From CBFHWY01 sp965659675 (lineage in GTDB: Bacteria > Bacteroidota > Bacteroidia > Flavobacteriales_G > Salibacteraceae), in NCBI GenBank assembly GCA_965659675.1, contig CBFHWY010000028.1:1-32554 (forward strand): a DNA stretch of 32,554 nucleotides. Direction: 5' to 3'. The notes under the pieces are model-generated. The model ran no database searches. It had not been told where the DNA came from and worked only from the letters and a program-made list of their open reading frames with translations. The translations under genes and the position numbers were made by a program. This document shows positions 7,805 to 14,208 of this stretch, in pieces (within the stretch, counting starts at the first letter, position 1; the number at the start of each line of letters is the position of its first letter).

Positions 7805-9437
7805 TTTTTTTCTAAGCCCTGATCTTAAAGCTCAGATCTATCTTGCCAGCTTCAGTGATAAGGAGGCCAACCCCTACTCTATTCATGCGCCTGAACAGTT
7901 CCTGTCAGATCGTTCTGTTATACGCAGATTCAAACAAAATATCCCGATTGAAGAAAGTGATCTTCCGGTGAATCCTACCTACCTGCAAGAACTCTCAGAA
8001 GTTACTTCTGTATCACTCATCTACTCAACCAAATGGTTGAATGCCGCTGTCATCAGAATAGATGATTCTACGAAGATTACGGATATTATGGCCCTTGACT
8101 TCGTGGTGGATCTATCTCCATTAAAAAACTACTATAAGAAAAGAGAATTCGAGTTTTCAAAAGAAGAAGAGATCTTCGATTTTAATGGAGAATACCAGGC
8201 TGACCCTTACTACGGCTTTGCTGATGATCAAAATCGCATGCTCAAGGTAGACCGATTACATGAAAAAGGGCTCAAGGGTGAAGGAATGATCATCGCAGTC
8301 CTCGATGGAGGTTTTAACGACTTCTACCAGCTTTCTCATTTCGATTCGATGCGTCTGGAAGGCAGGTTGCTTGCCCAAAGGGATTACGTAGATCTCGATC
8401 ATAGTTCAGTTGAAGGAAGCTGGCATGGCATGCACGTGATCAGTTGTATGGCAGCAGAAAAAAGTGGTTTGATGACCGGTACTGCACCCAAAGCCTCCTA
8501 CATTTTACTCAGAACCGAGGATGTTAACTCTGAAACTCCACTGGAAGAGATCAATTGGGTAAAAGCTGCAGAGTTTGCTGATAGTTTAGGGGCTGATATC
8601 CTGAATACTTCTCTCGGATACACCAATTATTACCTGGCGGATGGATCAAAAGATAGCTTGCTGAGCTATGTACCGTCTGACCTTGATGGAAATACGAGCT
8701 ATATCACAAAGGGATCTGACCTTGCAGCGAGAAAAGGAATGCTTGTGATCAATTCTGCTGGGAACTCAGGAAACTCTTCGTGGAAGTACCTTGGAATGCC
8801 GGCGGATGGAGACAGTGTTTTGGCCATTGGCGCTCTTGATTCAGCTCAAAATAGAATTGCCTTTTCTTCATTTGGACGAAGTGACGATCCCAGAGTGAAG
8901 CCGAATGTCATGGCTAAAGGTTTTCAGTGTGTGCTTGCACACAAGAGCAGCGATGGACGTAATACCGTGAGAATTGGCTCAGGAACATCCTTCTCCTCGC
9001 CTATCCTGGCAGGAGCTGCTGCATGTCTATGGCAAGCGCGACCAGAAATGTCGAACATGGAAATATTTGACCTCATTCAGCAAAGTGCTGATCGATTTTC
9101 TAATCCTGACACCGCCTATGGATATGGACTGCCCGACTTTGACCAGGCACTAGAATTGGCCATCGATGAGCCGATAGATTATGTGCCCTCGCGCCTCTAC
9201 CCTAACCCATTTCAGGATTACTTTATTTACCAGTTTAAAGCTGATCGTATCAAGAACCTGAAGATTGAGATCTTTGACCTAAACGGCAAGCTGCTATTTT
9301 CTGAGATCATCAATACCTTAAAAGGCCATAACGATCTCATTATCAAGCCACGTATCATGCGCGAAGGGCTTTACCTTCTCAAGGCACGATCTGATTCTTG
9401 TATCGACCAGCGATTGATTTTAAAGGAAATCCGCTAA
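7743..9437 (+). CDS. Subtilisin-like S8 serine peptidase with T9SS sorting domain
   Basis: A 564-residue secreted protease. The ATG at 7743 is chosen because a signal peptide (STVLLSFFLSPDLKAQ) follows it; in-frame ATGs at 7650 and 7659 would put about 30 extra residues in front. The catalytic triad is visible: D188 in AVLDGGF, H228 in WHGMHV and S416 in GTSFSSP, with the oxyanion asparagine in NSAGNSGN. The last about 75 residues (PSRLYPNPFQDYF, GLYLLKA) form a type A T9SS C-terminal domain, so the enzyme should cross the inner membrane by Sec and the outer membrane by the type IX system, ending secreted or surface-attached. It overlaps the end of the frameshifted lipoprotein frame and is probably co-transcribed with it. 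Confidence 0.92.
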   Translation: MTSTAVLPTRWIWWISTVLLSFFLSPDLKAQIYLASFSDKEANPYSIHAPEQFLSDRSVIRRFKQNIPIEESDLPVNPTYLQELSEVTSVSLIYSTKWLNAAVIRIDDSTKITDIMALDFVVDLSPLKNYYKKREFEFSKEEEIFDFNGEYQADPYYGFADDQNRMLKVDRLHEKGLKGEGMIIAVLDGGFNDFYQLSHFDSMRLEGRLLAQRDYVDLDHSSVEGSWHGMHVISCMAAEKSGLMTGTAPKASYILLRTEDVNSETPLEEINWVKAAEFADSLGADILNTSLGYTNYYLADGSKDSLLSYVPSDLDGNTSYITKGSDLAARKGMLVINSAGNSGNSSWKYLGMPADGDSVLAIGALDSAQNRIAFSSFGRSDDPRVKPNVMAKGFQCVLAHKSSDGRNTVRIGSGTSFSSPILAGAAACLWQARPEMSNMEIFDLIQQSADRFSNPDTAYGYGLPDFDQALELAIDEPIDYVPSRLYPNPFQDYFIYQFKADRIKNLKIEIFDLNGKLLFSEIINTLKGHNDLIIKPRIMREGLYLLKARSDSCIDQRLILKEIR

Positions 9438-9454
9438 TAGCCAGCCACTAAGAT

Positions 9455-9462
9455 TAGTTTTG
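9455..9462 (+). promoter_or_regulatory. TAnnTTTG -7 box before rlmD
   Basis: TAGTTTTG matches the Bacteroidota sigma-A -7 consensus and ends 4 nt before the GTG start of rlmD. This would put the transcription start at or next to the start codon. No convincing -33 element is visible. Confidence 0.5.
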
Positions 9463-9466
9463 CAGC

Positions 9467-10879
9467 GTGGGAAGGAAAAAATTCATTGAGAAAGAAGTGG
9501 AACACTTTAGAGCAGATGACCTAAGTGTTGATGGAAGAGCCGTTGGAAGAGATGGAGAATGGGTGATTTTCGTGAAGGGAATGGTTCCCGGAGATGAAGC
9601 AACTGTTTTGATCAATAGAAAAAGGCGACGCTTCTATGAGGCTGAAATAAAGCATCTTGAAAAAGAGTCTCCTTCGAGGGTAGAAGCCCGGTGCAAACAC
9701 TTTAAAGATTGCGGGGGTTGCAAGTGGCAACATTTGGACTATGAAGCACAATTGAGCTTTAAGCAGAACCAGGTTGATAAGGCCTTCGAAAAGATCGCAC
9801 ACCTTAAGGCAGAGCAGCAATTACCCATACTGGGAGCAGAGGATATTTATTACTATCGAAACAAGGTTGAGTTTTCATTCTCCAACAAACGGTGGATGAC
9901 CCCAGAGGAGATCCAAAGTGATGTTGAGCTTAATGACAGAAACGCCCTGGGTTACCACGTTCCGCGTCTTTTTGATAAAGTACTGAATATTGAAGAGTGT
10001 CACCTTATTGACTCAAAAGCAGATAAGATAAGAAATAGTCTCAGAGCATTTGCTAAAAAAGAGTCTCTCAGCTTTTATGACATCCGTGAGAATAAGGGAT
10101 TATTAAGGAACATTTTCATCAGGAACACGAGCACGGGTGAATGGATGATAAATATGGTCTTCGGTGATGATAATGAAAAGGAAATTGATCAGACCATGGA
10201 ATTCCTTAAATCAACTTTTCCGGATATAAGCAGTCTGAACTACACGATCAATCTCAAAAAGAACAACAGTATAGGTGATTTGGAAACCTTTTGCTACAGC
10301 GGAAAGGATCATATCACAGAGCAAATGGGTGAGCTGAAATTCAAGATCAGACCAAAATCTTTCTATCAGACCAACAGTAAGCAGGCAGAACGACTTTATA
10401 AAGTTGCCTTTGACTTTGCGAGTCTCAATGAAGGTGACTTGCTATATGATCTGTACACCGGTACAGGCACAATTGCCCTTTACTGCGCTCATGCGGTAAA
10501 AAAAGTCGTTGGGGTTGAGTATGTTGATCAGGCAATAGCTGATGCAAAAGAGAACGCTGTGAATAACGACATAGCGAATGCCTCGTTCTTCCACGGCGAT
10601 ATGCAGAAAGTGCTGAATAACAACTTTCTGGAAGCTCAAGGAAAGCCAGATGTTATTATCACAGACCCTCCTAGAGCAGGTATGCATCCCGATGTGATCA
10701 GCACCATTTTGAGCGCTGAAGCTGACCGAATTGTTTATGTAAGTTGTAATCCTGCGACACAAGCCAGAGACGTTGAGGTCCTAAGTGAGAAATACGATCT
10801 GATAAAATCTCAGGCAGTAGATATGTTCCCACATACAAGTCATATTGAAAATGTTGTTTTACTAAAGAGAAAAAATTGA
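9467..10879 (+). CDS. rlmD: 23S rRNA (uracil-5-)-methyltransferase RlmD-like
   Basis: This 470-residue enzyme transfers a methyl group from SAM to C5 of a uracil in 23S rRNA (U1939 in E. coli); TrmA/RlmCD-type substrate choice varies between lineages. A TRAM-like N-terminal domain precedes an iron-sulfur cysteine set C76, C82, C85 (RCKHFKDCGGCKWQ) and C178 (EECHLID). The SAM site is LYDLYTGTGTIALYCA, followed by DPPRAGMH, the nucleophile C427 in VYVSCNPAT and the base glutamate in HIENVVLL. The GTG start is supported by a -7 promoter box 4 nt upstream. The stop overlaps the TTG start of the next gene by 4 nt. Confidence 0.93.
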   Translation: MGRKKFIEKEVEHFRADDLSVDGRAVGRDGEWVIFVKGMVPGDEATVLINRKRRRFYEAEIKHLEKESPSRVEARCKHFKDCGGCKWQHLDYEAQLSFKQNQVDKAFEKIAHLKAEQQLPILGAEDIYYYRNKVEFSFSNKRWMTPEEIQSDVELNDRNALGYHVPRLFDKVLNIEECHLIDSKADKIRNSLRAFAKKESLSFYDIRENKGLLRNIFIRNTSTGEWMINMVFGDDNEKEIDQTMEFLKSTFPDISSLNYTINLKKNNSIGDLETFCYSGKDHITEQMGELKFKIRPKSFYQTNSKQAERLYKVAFDFASLNEGDLLYDLYTGTGTIALYCAHAVKKVVGVEYVDQAIADAKENAVNNDIANASFFHGDMQKVLNNNFLEAQGKPDVIITDPPRAGMHPDVISTILSAEADRIVYVSCNPATQARDVEVLSEKYDLIKSQAVDMFPHTSHIENVVLLKRKN

Positions 10880-11469
10880 AACTCGGAGAATCATATTGGA
10901 ATGAGCGTTGGGAACAAGGCCTAACAGGCTGGGATATTGGCTTTGCTTCTACCCCATTAAAGAACTATTTCGATCAACTGGAAAATAAAGAATTGAAGAT
11001 CCTGATTCCTGGATGTGGAAACGCCTATGAAGCCGAATATCTCCGTGAAAAAGGTTTTGGTCAGGTTCATCTGCTGGACATAGCTCCTTTAGCTTTAAAG
11101 TCCTTTCATGAACGCTTTCCAGGTTTTCCAGAAGATCACCTTATCAATGAGGACTTTTTCAGGCATGAAGAGCAATATGACCTCATTGTGGAGCAGACCT
11201 TCTTTTGTGCTTTAGATCCAAAACTTAGAGAAAACTACGCGATCAAAATGAAAAGCCTGCTAAAACGGGGCGGCAAATTGGTCGGCCTACTTTTTAATGA
11301 TGTCTTAAATGAGGATCATCCCCCTTTTGGAGGCAACAGCGATGAATACAGAGCACTTTTCAGTGATCACTTTGAGATCCAATGTCTTGAAAAGTGTTAC
11401 AACTCCATTGAACCGCGTGCTGAAAGAGAAGTTTTTATAATCTTTGAAAAAAGTGACCATGCCAGATAA
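10876..11469 (+). CDS. SAM-dependent methyltransferase, TPMT-like family
   Basis: This 197-residue protein begins YWNERWEQGLTGWDIG, the hallmark N-terminus of thiopurine S-methyltransferase-like enzymes (WxxxWxxGxTxWD). The SAM-binding glycine motif is ILIPGCGNAYEA, with LLDIAPLAL as the acidic ribose-binding strand and VEQTFFCALDP as the later core motif. In bacteria this family methylates small thiol, halide, selenium or tellurium substrates; the substrate here is not evident. The start codon is TTG in the overlap TTGA with the rlmD stop. The family N-terminus begins within a few residues of it, which supports that choice. It overlaps the next gene by 11 bp. Confidence 0.85.
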   Translation: MKLGESYWNERWEQGLTGWDIGFASTPLKNYFDQLENKELKILIPGCGNAYEAEYLREKGFGQVHLLDIAPLALKSFHERFPGFPEDHLINEDFFRHEEQYDLIVEQTFFCALDPKLRENYAIKMKSLLKRGGKLVGLLFNDVLNEDHPPFGGNSDEYRALFSDHFEIQCLEKCYNSIEPRAEREVFIIFEKSDHAR

Positions 11470-11968
11470 GGAAAGCGTACAAATCCTAAATGCCGACGAC
11501 ATTCAACGAAAGTTGAAACGAATGGCCTATGAGCTGCATGAGGCTTGCTTTAACGAAAAGGAGATCTATTTGGTTGGAATCAGGGAGAGGGGATGTATGC
11601 TGGTAGATCATCTGCTACCCTACCTACAGGAGATCTCAAAGATCAAAATTCATGTACTTGAGATCGAGTTGAACAAAACAGATCCCAGTAAATACTCCTT
11701 TGGTAATGACTTCGAGTCAAAAGAATTGCGAAATAAAACGGTAATATTGGTTGATGATGTGCTGAATACGGGAAGAACATTGATGTATGCAGCTTCAGCC
11801 CTTGTGCTTCAAAAATGCAAACAACTGATCTCCGTGGTTCTGGTAAATAGAAGGCATCGGATGTTCCCAGTGAGGGCGGATATCGTGGGGCTCACCTTAT
11901 CTACTACACTCAAAGAGCATATTGAAGTCAAGCTTAAACAGAAAAACCCCGCTGTTTATCTCCAATAA
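11459..11968 (+). CDS. Phosphoribosyltransferase family protein, PyrR-like
   Basis: About 169 residues with a type I phosphoribosyltransferase fold. The PRPP-binding loop is VILVDDVLNTGRTL, and an earlier VGIRERGCMLVDHL segment matches the region that binds pyrophosphate. Overall it resembles PyrR/uracil phosphoribosyltransferase-type proteins, which either salvage bases or act as nucleotide-responsive regulators. No pyrimidine genes lie nearby, so a PyrR attenuator role is unsupported. ATG 11459 is preferred to an upstream TTG (11444) and overlaps the previous gene by 11 bp. Its last 13 bp overlap the end of the convergent shikimate kinase gene. Confidence 0.82.
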   Translation: MPDKESVQILNADDIQRKLKRMAYELHEACFNEKEIYLVGIRERGCMLVDHLLPYLQEISKIKIHVLEIELNKTDPSKYSFGNDFESKELRNKTVILVDDVLNTGRTLMYAASALVLQKCKQLISVVLVNRRHRMFPVRADIVGLTLSTTLKEHIEVKLKQKNPAVYLQ

Positions 11969-12483
11969 GCTTCGAGCCTATTCACCATTTCGACTAAGTT
12001 GGACTTTGCGTTAACTGCATCAAAACTCAGATCTGCTCGCGAATAATATATTTCCCTTTCAGAGAGCTTTTTATCTATAAATGTAACGAGCTCTTCAGTA
12101 TCTAAACCTTCGACTAACGGCCGTTTATGCCTGGATTGCTGCAAACGATCGGTCAGCAGTTGAACATCTGCACGGAGGTATATAGAAATGGAGCTCTCTT
12201 TGATCACTTCCATATTATTGTGGAAGCAGGGTGTGCCTCCCCCACAAGAAAGCAACATTTCCTCCTCCTTGTTCAAGAGTTGCTTTAGTACTTCGGCTTC
12301 TATTTTTCTGAACTCGGTTTCTCCTTGCTCGCGAAAAATATCCCCTATTGATTGCCCCGTTACTTTCTCTATTTCCCGGTCAAGGTCATAGCTTTTGATC
12401 TTAAGCATTCGAGCAAGTCCCTTTGCTACGGTACTTTTGCCGCTTCCCATAAAGCCAATCAGACAAAGTTTTTTTCTCTTCAA
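11956..12483 (-). CDS. aroK: Shikimate kinase
   Basis: The enzyme phosphorylates shikimate at O3 with ATP in the chorismate pathway. Visible are the P-loop GFMGSGKST, the SYDLDREIE segment with the Mg2+/shikimate-binding aspartates, FRKIEAEVL with the substrate arginine, the CGGGTP loop and the lid arginines in SRHKRPLV. A longer frame could start at TTG 12507, but that codon lies inside a TATCTTTG promoter-like box (12505-12512). The TTG at 12483 gives MKRKKLCLIGFMGSGKST, the usual N-terminus and a normal length of about 175 residues. It is convergent with the phosphoribosyltransferase gene, overlapping by 13 bp. Confidence 0.92.
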   Translation of the reverse strand: MKRKKLCLIGFMGSGKSTVAKGLARMLKIKSYDLDREIEKVTGQSIGDIFREQGETEFRKIEAEVLKQLLNKEEEMLLSCGGGTPCFHNNMEVIKESSISIYLRADVQLLTDRLQQSRHKRPLVEGLDTEELVTFIDKKLSEREIYYSRADLSFDAVNAKSNLVEMVNRLEAYWR

Positions 12484-12504
12484 ATGCTGAGATTCTGTGA
12501 CTTT

Positions 12505-12512
12505 CAAAGATA
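12505..12512 (-). promoter_or_regulatory. TAnnTTTG -7 box for aroK
   Basis: On the minus strand TATCTTTG matches the Bacteroidota -7 consensus. Transcription would start near 12500, about 17 nt before the TTG at 12483, which argues against translation from the TTG at 12507 inside the box. Confidence 0.5.
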
Positions 12513-12559
12513 GTCTGAATTATTCCCGCACTCCAGTACTTCTGTTTCCCAAATGCTTC

Positions 12560-12567
12560 TATATTTG
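12560..12567 (+). promoter_or_regulatory. TAnnTTTG -7 box for tRNA-Lys
   Basis: TATATTTG matches the Bacteroidota -7 consensus and ends 18 nt before the mature tRNA 5' end, a sensible distance for a short 5' leader removed by RNase P. Confidence 0.6.
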
Positions 12568-12585
12568 CAGACTCATTTTTGAGGG

Positions 12586-12658
12586 GATCTGATAGCTCAG
12601 TTGGTAGAGCATCTCCCTTTTAAGGAGAGGGTCCTGGGTTCGAGCCCCAGTCAGATCA
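12586..12658 (+). tRNA. tRNA-Lys (anticodon TTT)
   Basis: A complete 73-nt cloverleaf can be drawn. The acceptor stem is GATCTGA with TCAGATC, the D arm is GCTCAGTTGGTAGAGC, the anticodon stem is TCTCC/GGAGA with loop CTTTTAA (anticodon TTT, lysine), and the T arm is CTGGG-TTCGAGC-CCCAG. The discriminator base is A. CCA is not encoded (CAG follows), so it must be added post-transcriptionally. A terminator hairpin follows 13 nt downstream. Confidence 0.97.
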
Positions 12659-12709
12659 CAGATGATATAGAAGCCCCGTATGCGGGGCTTTTTTTATGGA
12701 GTAAAACGA
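12651..12709 (+). repeat. 59-bp direct repeat, copy 1 (tRNA 3' end plus terminator)
   Basis: This copy covers the last 8 bases of tRNA-Lys, the spacer, the terminator hairpin and the bases after it. It recurs at 12817-12875, 166 bp downstream, differing only in the four loop bases of the hairpin (TATG here, AGTA in copy 2). Confidence 0.95.
12672..12696 (+). terminator. Rho-independent terminator of tRNA-Lys
   Basis: A 7-bp stem AGCCCCG/CGGGGCT with loop TATG is followed by seven more T residues, 13 nt after the tRNA. Confidence 0.93.
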
Positions 12710-12816
12710 CATAAAAAACTGGGGCGAGAAGTTCATGCCGAGCCCTCGTTATGAGAGCCTGCCGAAGTATGTCGGGTATGTCGAGGTAAGCCCCAGCTTA
12801 TCCGCCCAACGGCGGA
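12710..12816. other. Non-coding insert between the repeats, palindrome-rich
   Basis: I see no credible gene here. The segment is rich in inverted repeats: CTGGGGC near 12720 pairs with GCCCCAG near 12790 around a longer structured interior (CTCGTTATGAG; CCGA-AGTATG-TCGG), and ATCCGCC-CAAC-GGCGGAT forms a perfect 7-bp hairpin near its right edge. The composition resembles short intergenic palindromic elements of Bacteroidota chromosomes, which is an inference. AGCCCCAG near 12789, before the hairpin, also matches the T-arm end of tRNA-Lys. Confidence 0.55.
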
Positions 12817-12875
12817 TCAGATCACAGATGATATAGAAGCCCCGAGTACGGGGCTTTTTTTATGGAGTAAAACGA
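12817..12875 (+). repeat. 59-bp direct repeat, copy 2 (duplicated tRNA 3' end plus terminator)
   Basis: It is identical to 12651-12709 except for the four hairpin-loop bases. It begins with the tRNA-Lys acceptor 3' strand TCAGATCA, but no intact tRNA precedes it. It ends 4 bp before the convergent thioredoxin-fold gene. Confidence 0.95.
12838..12861 (+). terminator. Second terminator hairpin (duplicate)
   Basis: The stem AGCCCCG/CGGGGCT with loop AGTA and a T tract duplicates the tRNA terminator. It has no gene of its own upstream on this strand and may act as a back-up terminator. Confidence 0.88.
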
Positions 12876-12879
12876 ATGC

Positions 12880-13110
12880 TCATTTGGCTGTCGCCTCGCT
12901 GAGGTAATCAATGATATCAGCACCATAAGCTTTTAGTTCCCCATTTTTAAACAAGGCCGGGTAGGCCGCTATATAAACAGGGGGCTCTCCTTCACCTTCG
13001 TCAACGTTGCGAATGTCTAGCCCTTCTAAATCCTTGATACTCGAAGACACATAGGCACAATCGTGGCAGTTATTCGCTATGTAAATGATGTAGTTCTCCT
13101 TCGAGTTCAT
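12880..13110 (-). CDS. Small thioredoxin/glutaredoxin-fold protein
   Basis: A 76-residue protein with a CxxC pair near the N-terminus (NNCHDCAYV) after a beta strand (YIIYIA), followed by a helix, and a likely cis-proline strand (YIAAYPALFKNGELKAYG) and a final helix (DIIDYLSE). This is a minimal glutaredoxin-like layout. It could reduce or sense disulfides in the cytoplasm; there is no signal peptide. Its 5' end overlaps the 3' end of the Crp/Fnr gene by 41 bp, so the two are almost certainly co-transcribed, which suggests a redox-linked function. No substrate or partner can be named. Confidence 0.75.
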   Translation of the reverse strand: MNSKENYIIYIANNCHDCAYVSSSIKDLEGLDIRNVDEGEGEPPVYIAAYPALFKNGELKAYGADIIDYLSEATAK

Positions 13111-13780
13111 TGATGTCGTGAATTAGAATGCTCTTTCGATCAAAATTGATCAACTCTCTTTCCTTTAACTCATTGAGGATGATGGTAACAGTTTGTCTGG
13201 AGGTGGCGGTAAGATTCGCAATGTCCTGATGCGTCAGTTGATGTTTAAGCTCATAGCCGTATCCAACTTTTCGACCCTTTTCTTTTGCTGCAGTTGTAAT
13301 GAAATCAATGATACGTGCCCTTGCATCTTTAAAGACCAAATTCTCAAATCTGCGCTCCATTTTGGTCATTCGATCTCCAATATGCCTGGTAAGTTCAAAG
13401 CTCAGCGTCGGGTTCTCGCGCATCAATTTCAACATTTCATCCTTGTTGATGGCGCAGATACGCACCTCTGAATCCATGGCCTGAGCGAAGTCCCTCCGTT
13501 TCTCCTGACCAGTTATCGCCAATTCTCCAAAGATCTCTCCTGGTTCGAGGATTGCCTTGATCATCTCTTTCCCATCTGCGGAAAAGCTGCCAATTTTTAC
13601 CCTTCCCCTTTTAAGCAAAAACACAACATTTGAAGGATCATTCGGGAAGTAGATATATTTCCCTTTTTCCATATCCTTCATGTTCGCAACACGATCGATC
13701 TGATCGAGCTCTTCTTCTCTGAGATCTCGAAAAAGATTGATCTTTTCCAAATGCCATAACTTAGATTCAGTTGCCGCCAT
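13070..13780 (-). CDS. Crp/Fnr family transcriptional regulator
   Basis: This 236-residue protein has an N-terminal cyclic-nucleotide-binding-type beta-barrel (FLLKRGRVKIGSFSADGKE, LEPGEIFGELAI), a dimerisation helix (about 115-150) and a C-terminal winged helix-turn-helix (HQDIANLTATSRQTVTIIL). The GEIFGELA loop has the glycine and glutamate of the phosphate-binding cassette, but the arginine expected after it in true cAMP binders is not obvious, so the ligand is uncertain. The N-terminal cysteine cluster of Fnr is absent, so it is not a [4Fe-4S] oxygen sensor. An inverted repeat overlaps its start codon and may be an operator. It shares an operon with the small thioredoxin-fold gene. Confidence 0.92.
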   Translation of the reverse strand: MAATESKLWHLEKINLFRDLREEELDQIDRVANMKDMEKGKYIYFPNDPSNVVFLLKRGRVKIGSFSADGKEMIKAILEPGEIFGELAITGQEKRRDFAQAMDSEVRICAINKDEMLKLMRENPTLSFELTRHIGDRMTKMERRFENLVFKDARARIIDFITTAAKEKGRKVGYGYELKHQLTHQDIANLTATSRQTVTIILNELKERELINFDRKSILIHDINELEGELHHLHSE

Positions 13781-13819
13781 CGATGAGTAAAATTAGGAAT
13801 ACTTATTTAGTATCGATGG
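13777..13819. promoter_or_regulatory. Inverted repeat CCATCGAT-N27-ATCGATGG at the crp start
   Basis: Perfect 8-bp arms (13777-13784 and 13812-13819) flank the leader of the Crp/Fnr gene; the left arm contains its start codon. A smaller inverted repeat, ATACT-tattt-AGTAT, lies inside. It could be a regulator binding site in the divergent region, but it does not match the standard Crp (TGTGA-N6-TCACA) or Fnr (TTGAT-N4-ATCAA) site. Confidence 0.4.
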
Positions 13820-13848
13820 AAACCTTTTAAGCGATTCCTGAATTCTGG

Positions 13849-13856
13849 TAAATTTG
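13849..13856 (+). promoter_or_regulatory. TAnnTTTG -7 box before the ABM-like gene
   Basis: TAAATTTG matches the consensus and ends 4 nt before the ATG at 13861, implying a leaderless or nearly leaderless mRNA. Confidence 0.5.
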
Positions 13857-13860
13857 GCTT

Positions 13861-14208
13861 ATGCATGGTGCAAATGATTATGATACTCCTTCTCCACCCT
13901 ATGATGTGATCATATTCACGGCTAAGGTGAAATCGCTTAGTCAAGAGTACATAAATCGATCCAAGCAGCTATTTGAGCTGATCAAAAAAGAGGATGGCTT
14001 TTATGGCTCTGATTTGGCTTTGAGTGAAGACCTGGAACTTATTGTACACTATTACTGGAAAGACCTTAACCTCATCAGGATTTGGGAAGAGATCAACGCC
14101 TTCATGAATGAGAAATCGGGTGATGAGATGAAGTGGTTTGAACATTATAAAATGCGCATCGGAAGAGTTGAAAGAGAATTTGAAGTGATAAACAATATAG
14201 AGAAATGA
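13861..14208 (+). CDS. Antibiotic biosynthesis monooxygenase-like (dimeric alpha-beta barrel) protein
   Basis: A 115-residue cytoplasmic protein with the layout of the ABM/dimeric alpha-beta barrel superfamily: strand YDVIIFTAKV, helix, GFYGSDLALSEDLELIVHYYW, then DLNLIRIWEE and EMKWFEHYKMRIGRVERE, where the W-F/Y-x-x-Y pattern is characteristic. Relatives include small monooxygenases, heme-degrading proteins and many proteins without known activity. No cofactor-binding residue can be assigned. The ATG follows a -7 promoter box by 4 nt. The gene overlaps the crotonase gene by 4 bp (ATGA), so they form a two-gene operon. Confidence 0.78.
   Translation: MHGANDYDTPSPPYDVIIFTAKVKSLSQEYINRSKQLFELIKKEDGFYGSDLALSEDLELIVHYYWKDLNLIRIWEEINAFMNEKSGDEMKWFEHYKMRIGRVEREFEVINNIEK

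Noticed and set aside
12586..12875. Integrated mobile element at the tRNA-Lys gene
   Set aside because: Only 107 bp lie between the repeats and no integrase or cargo is present; at most it is a scar.
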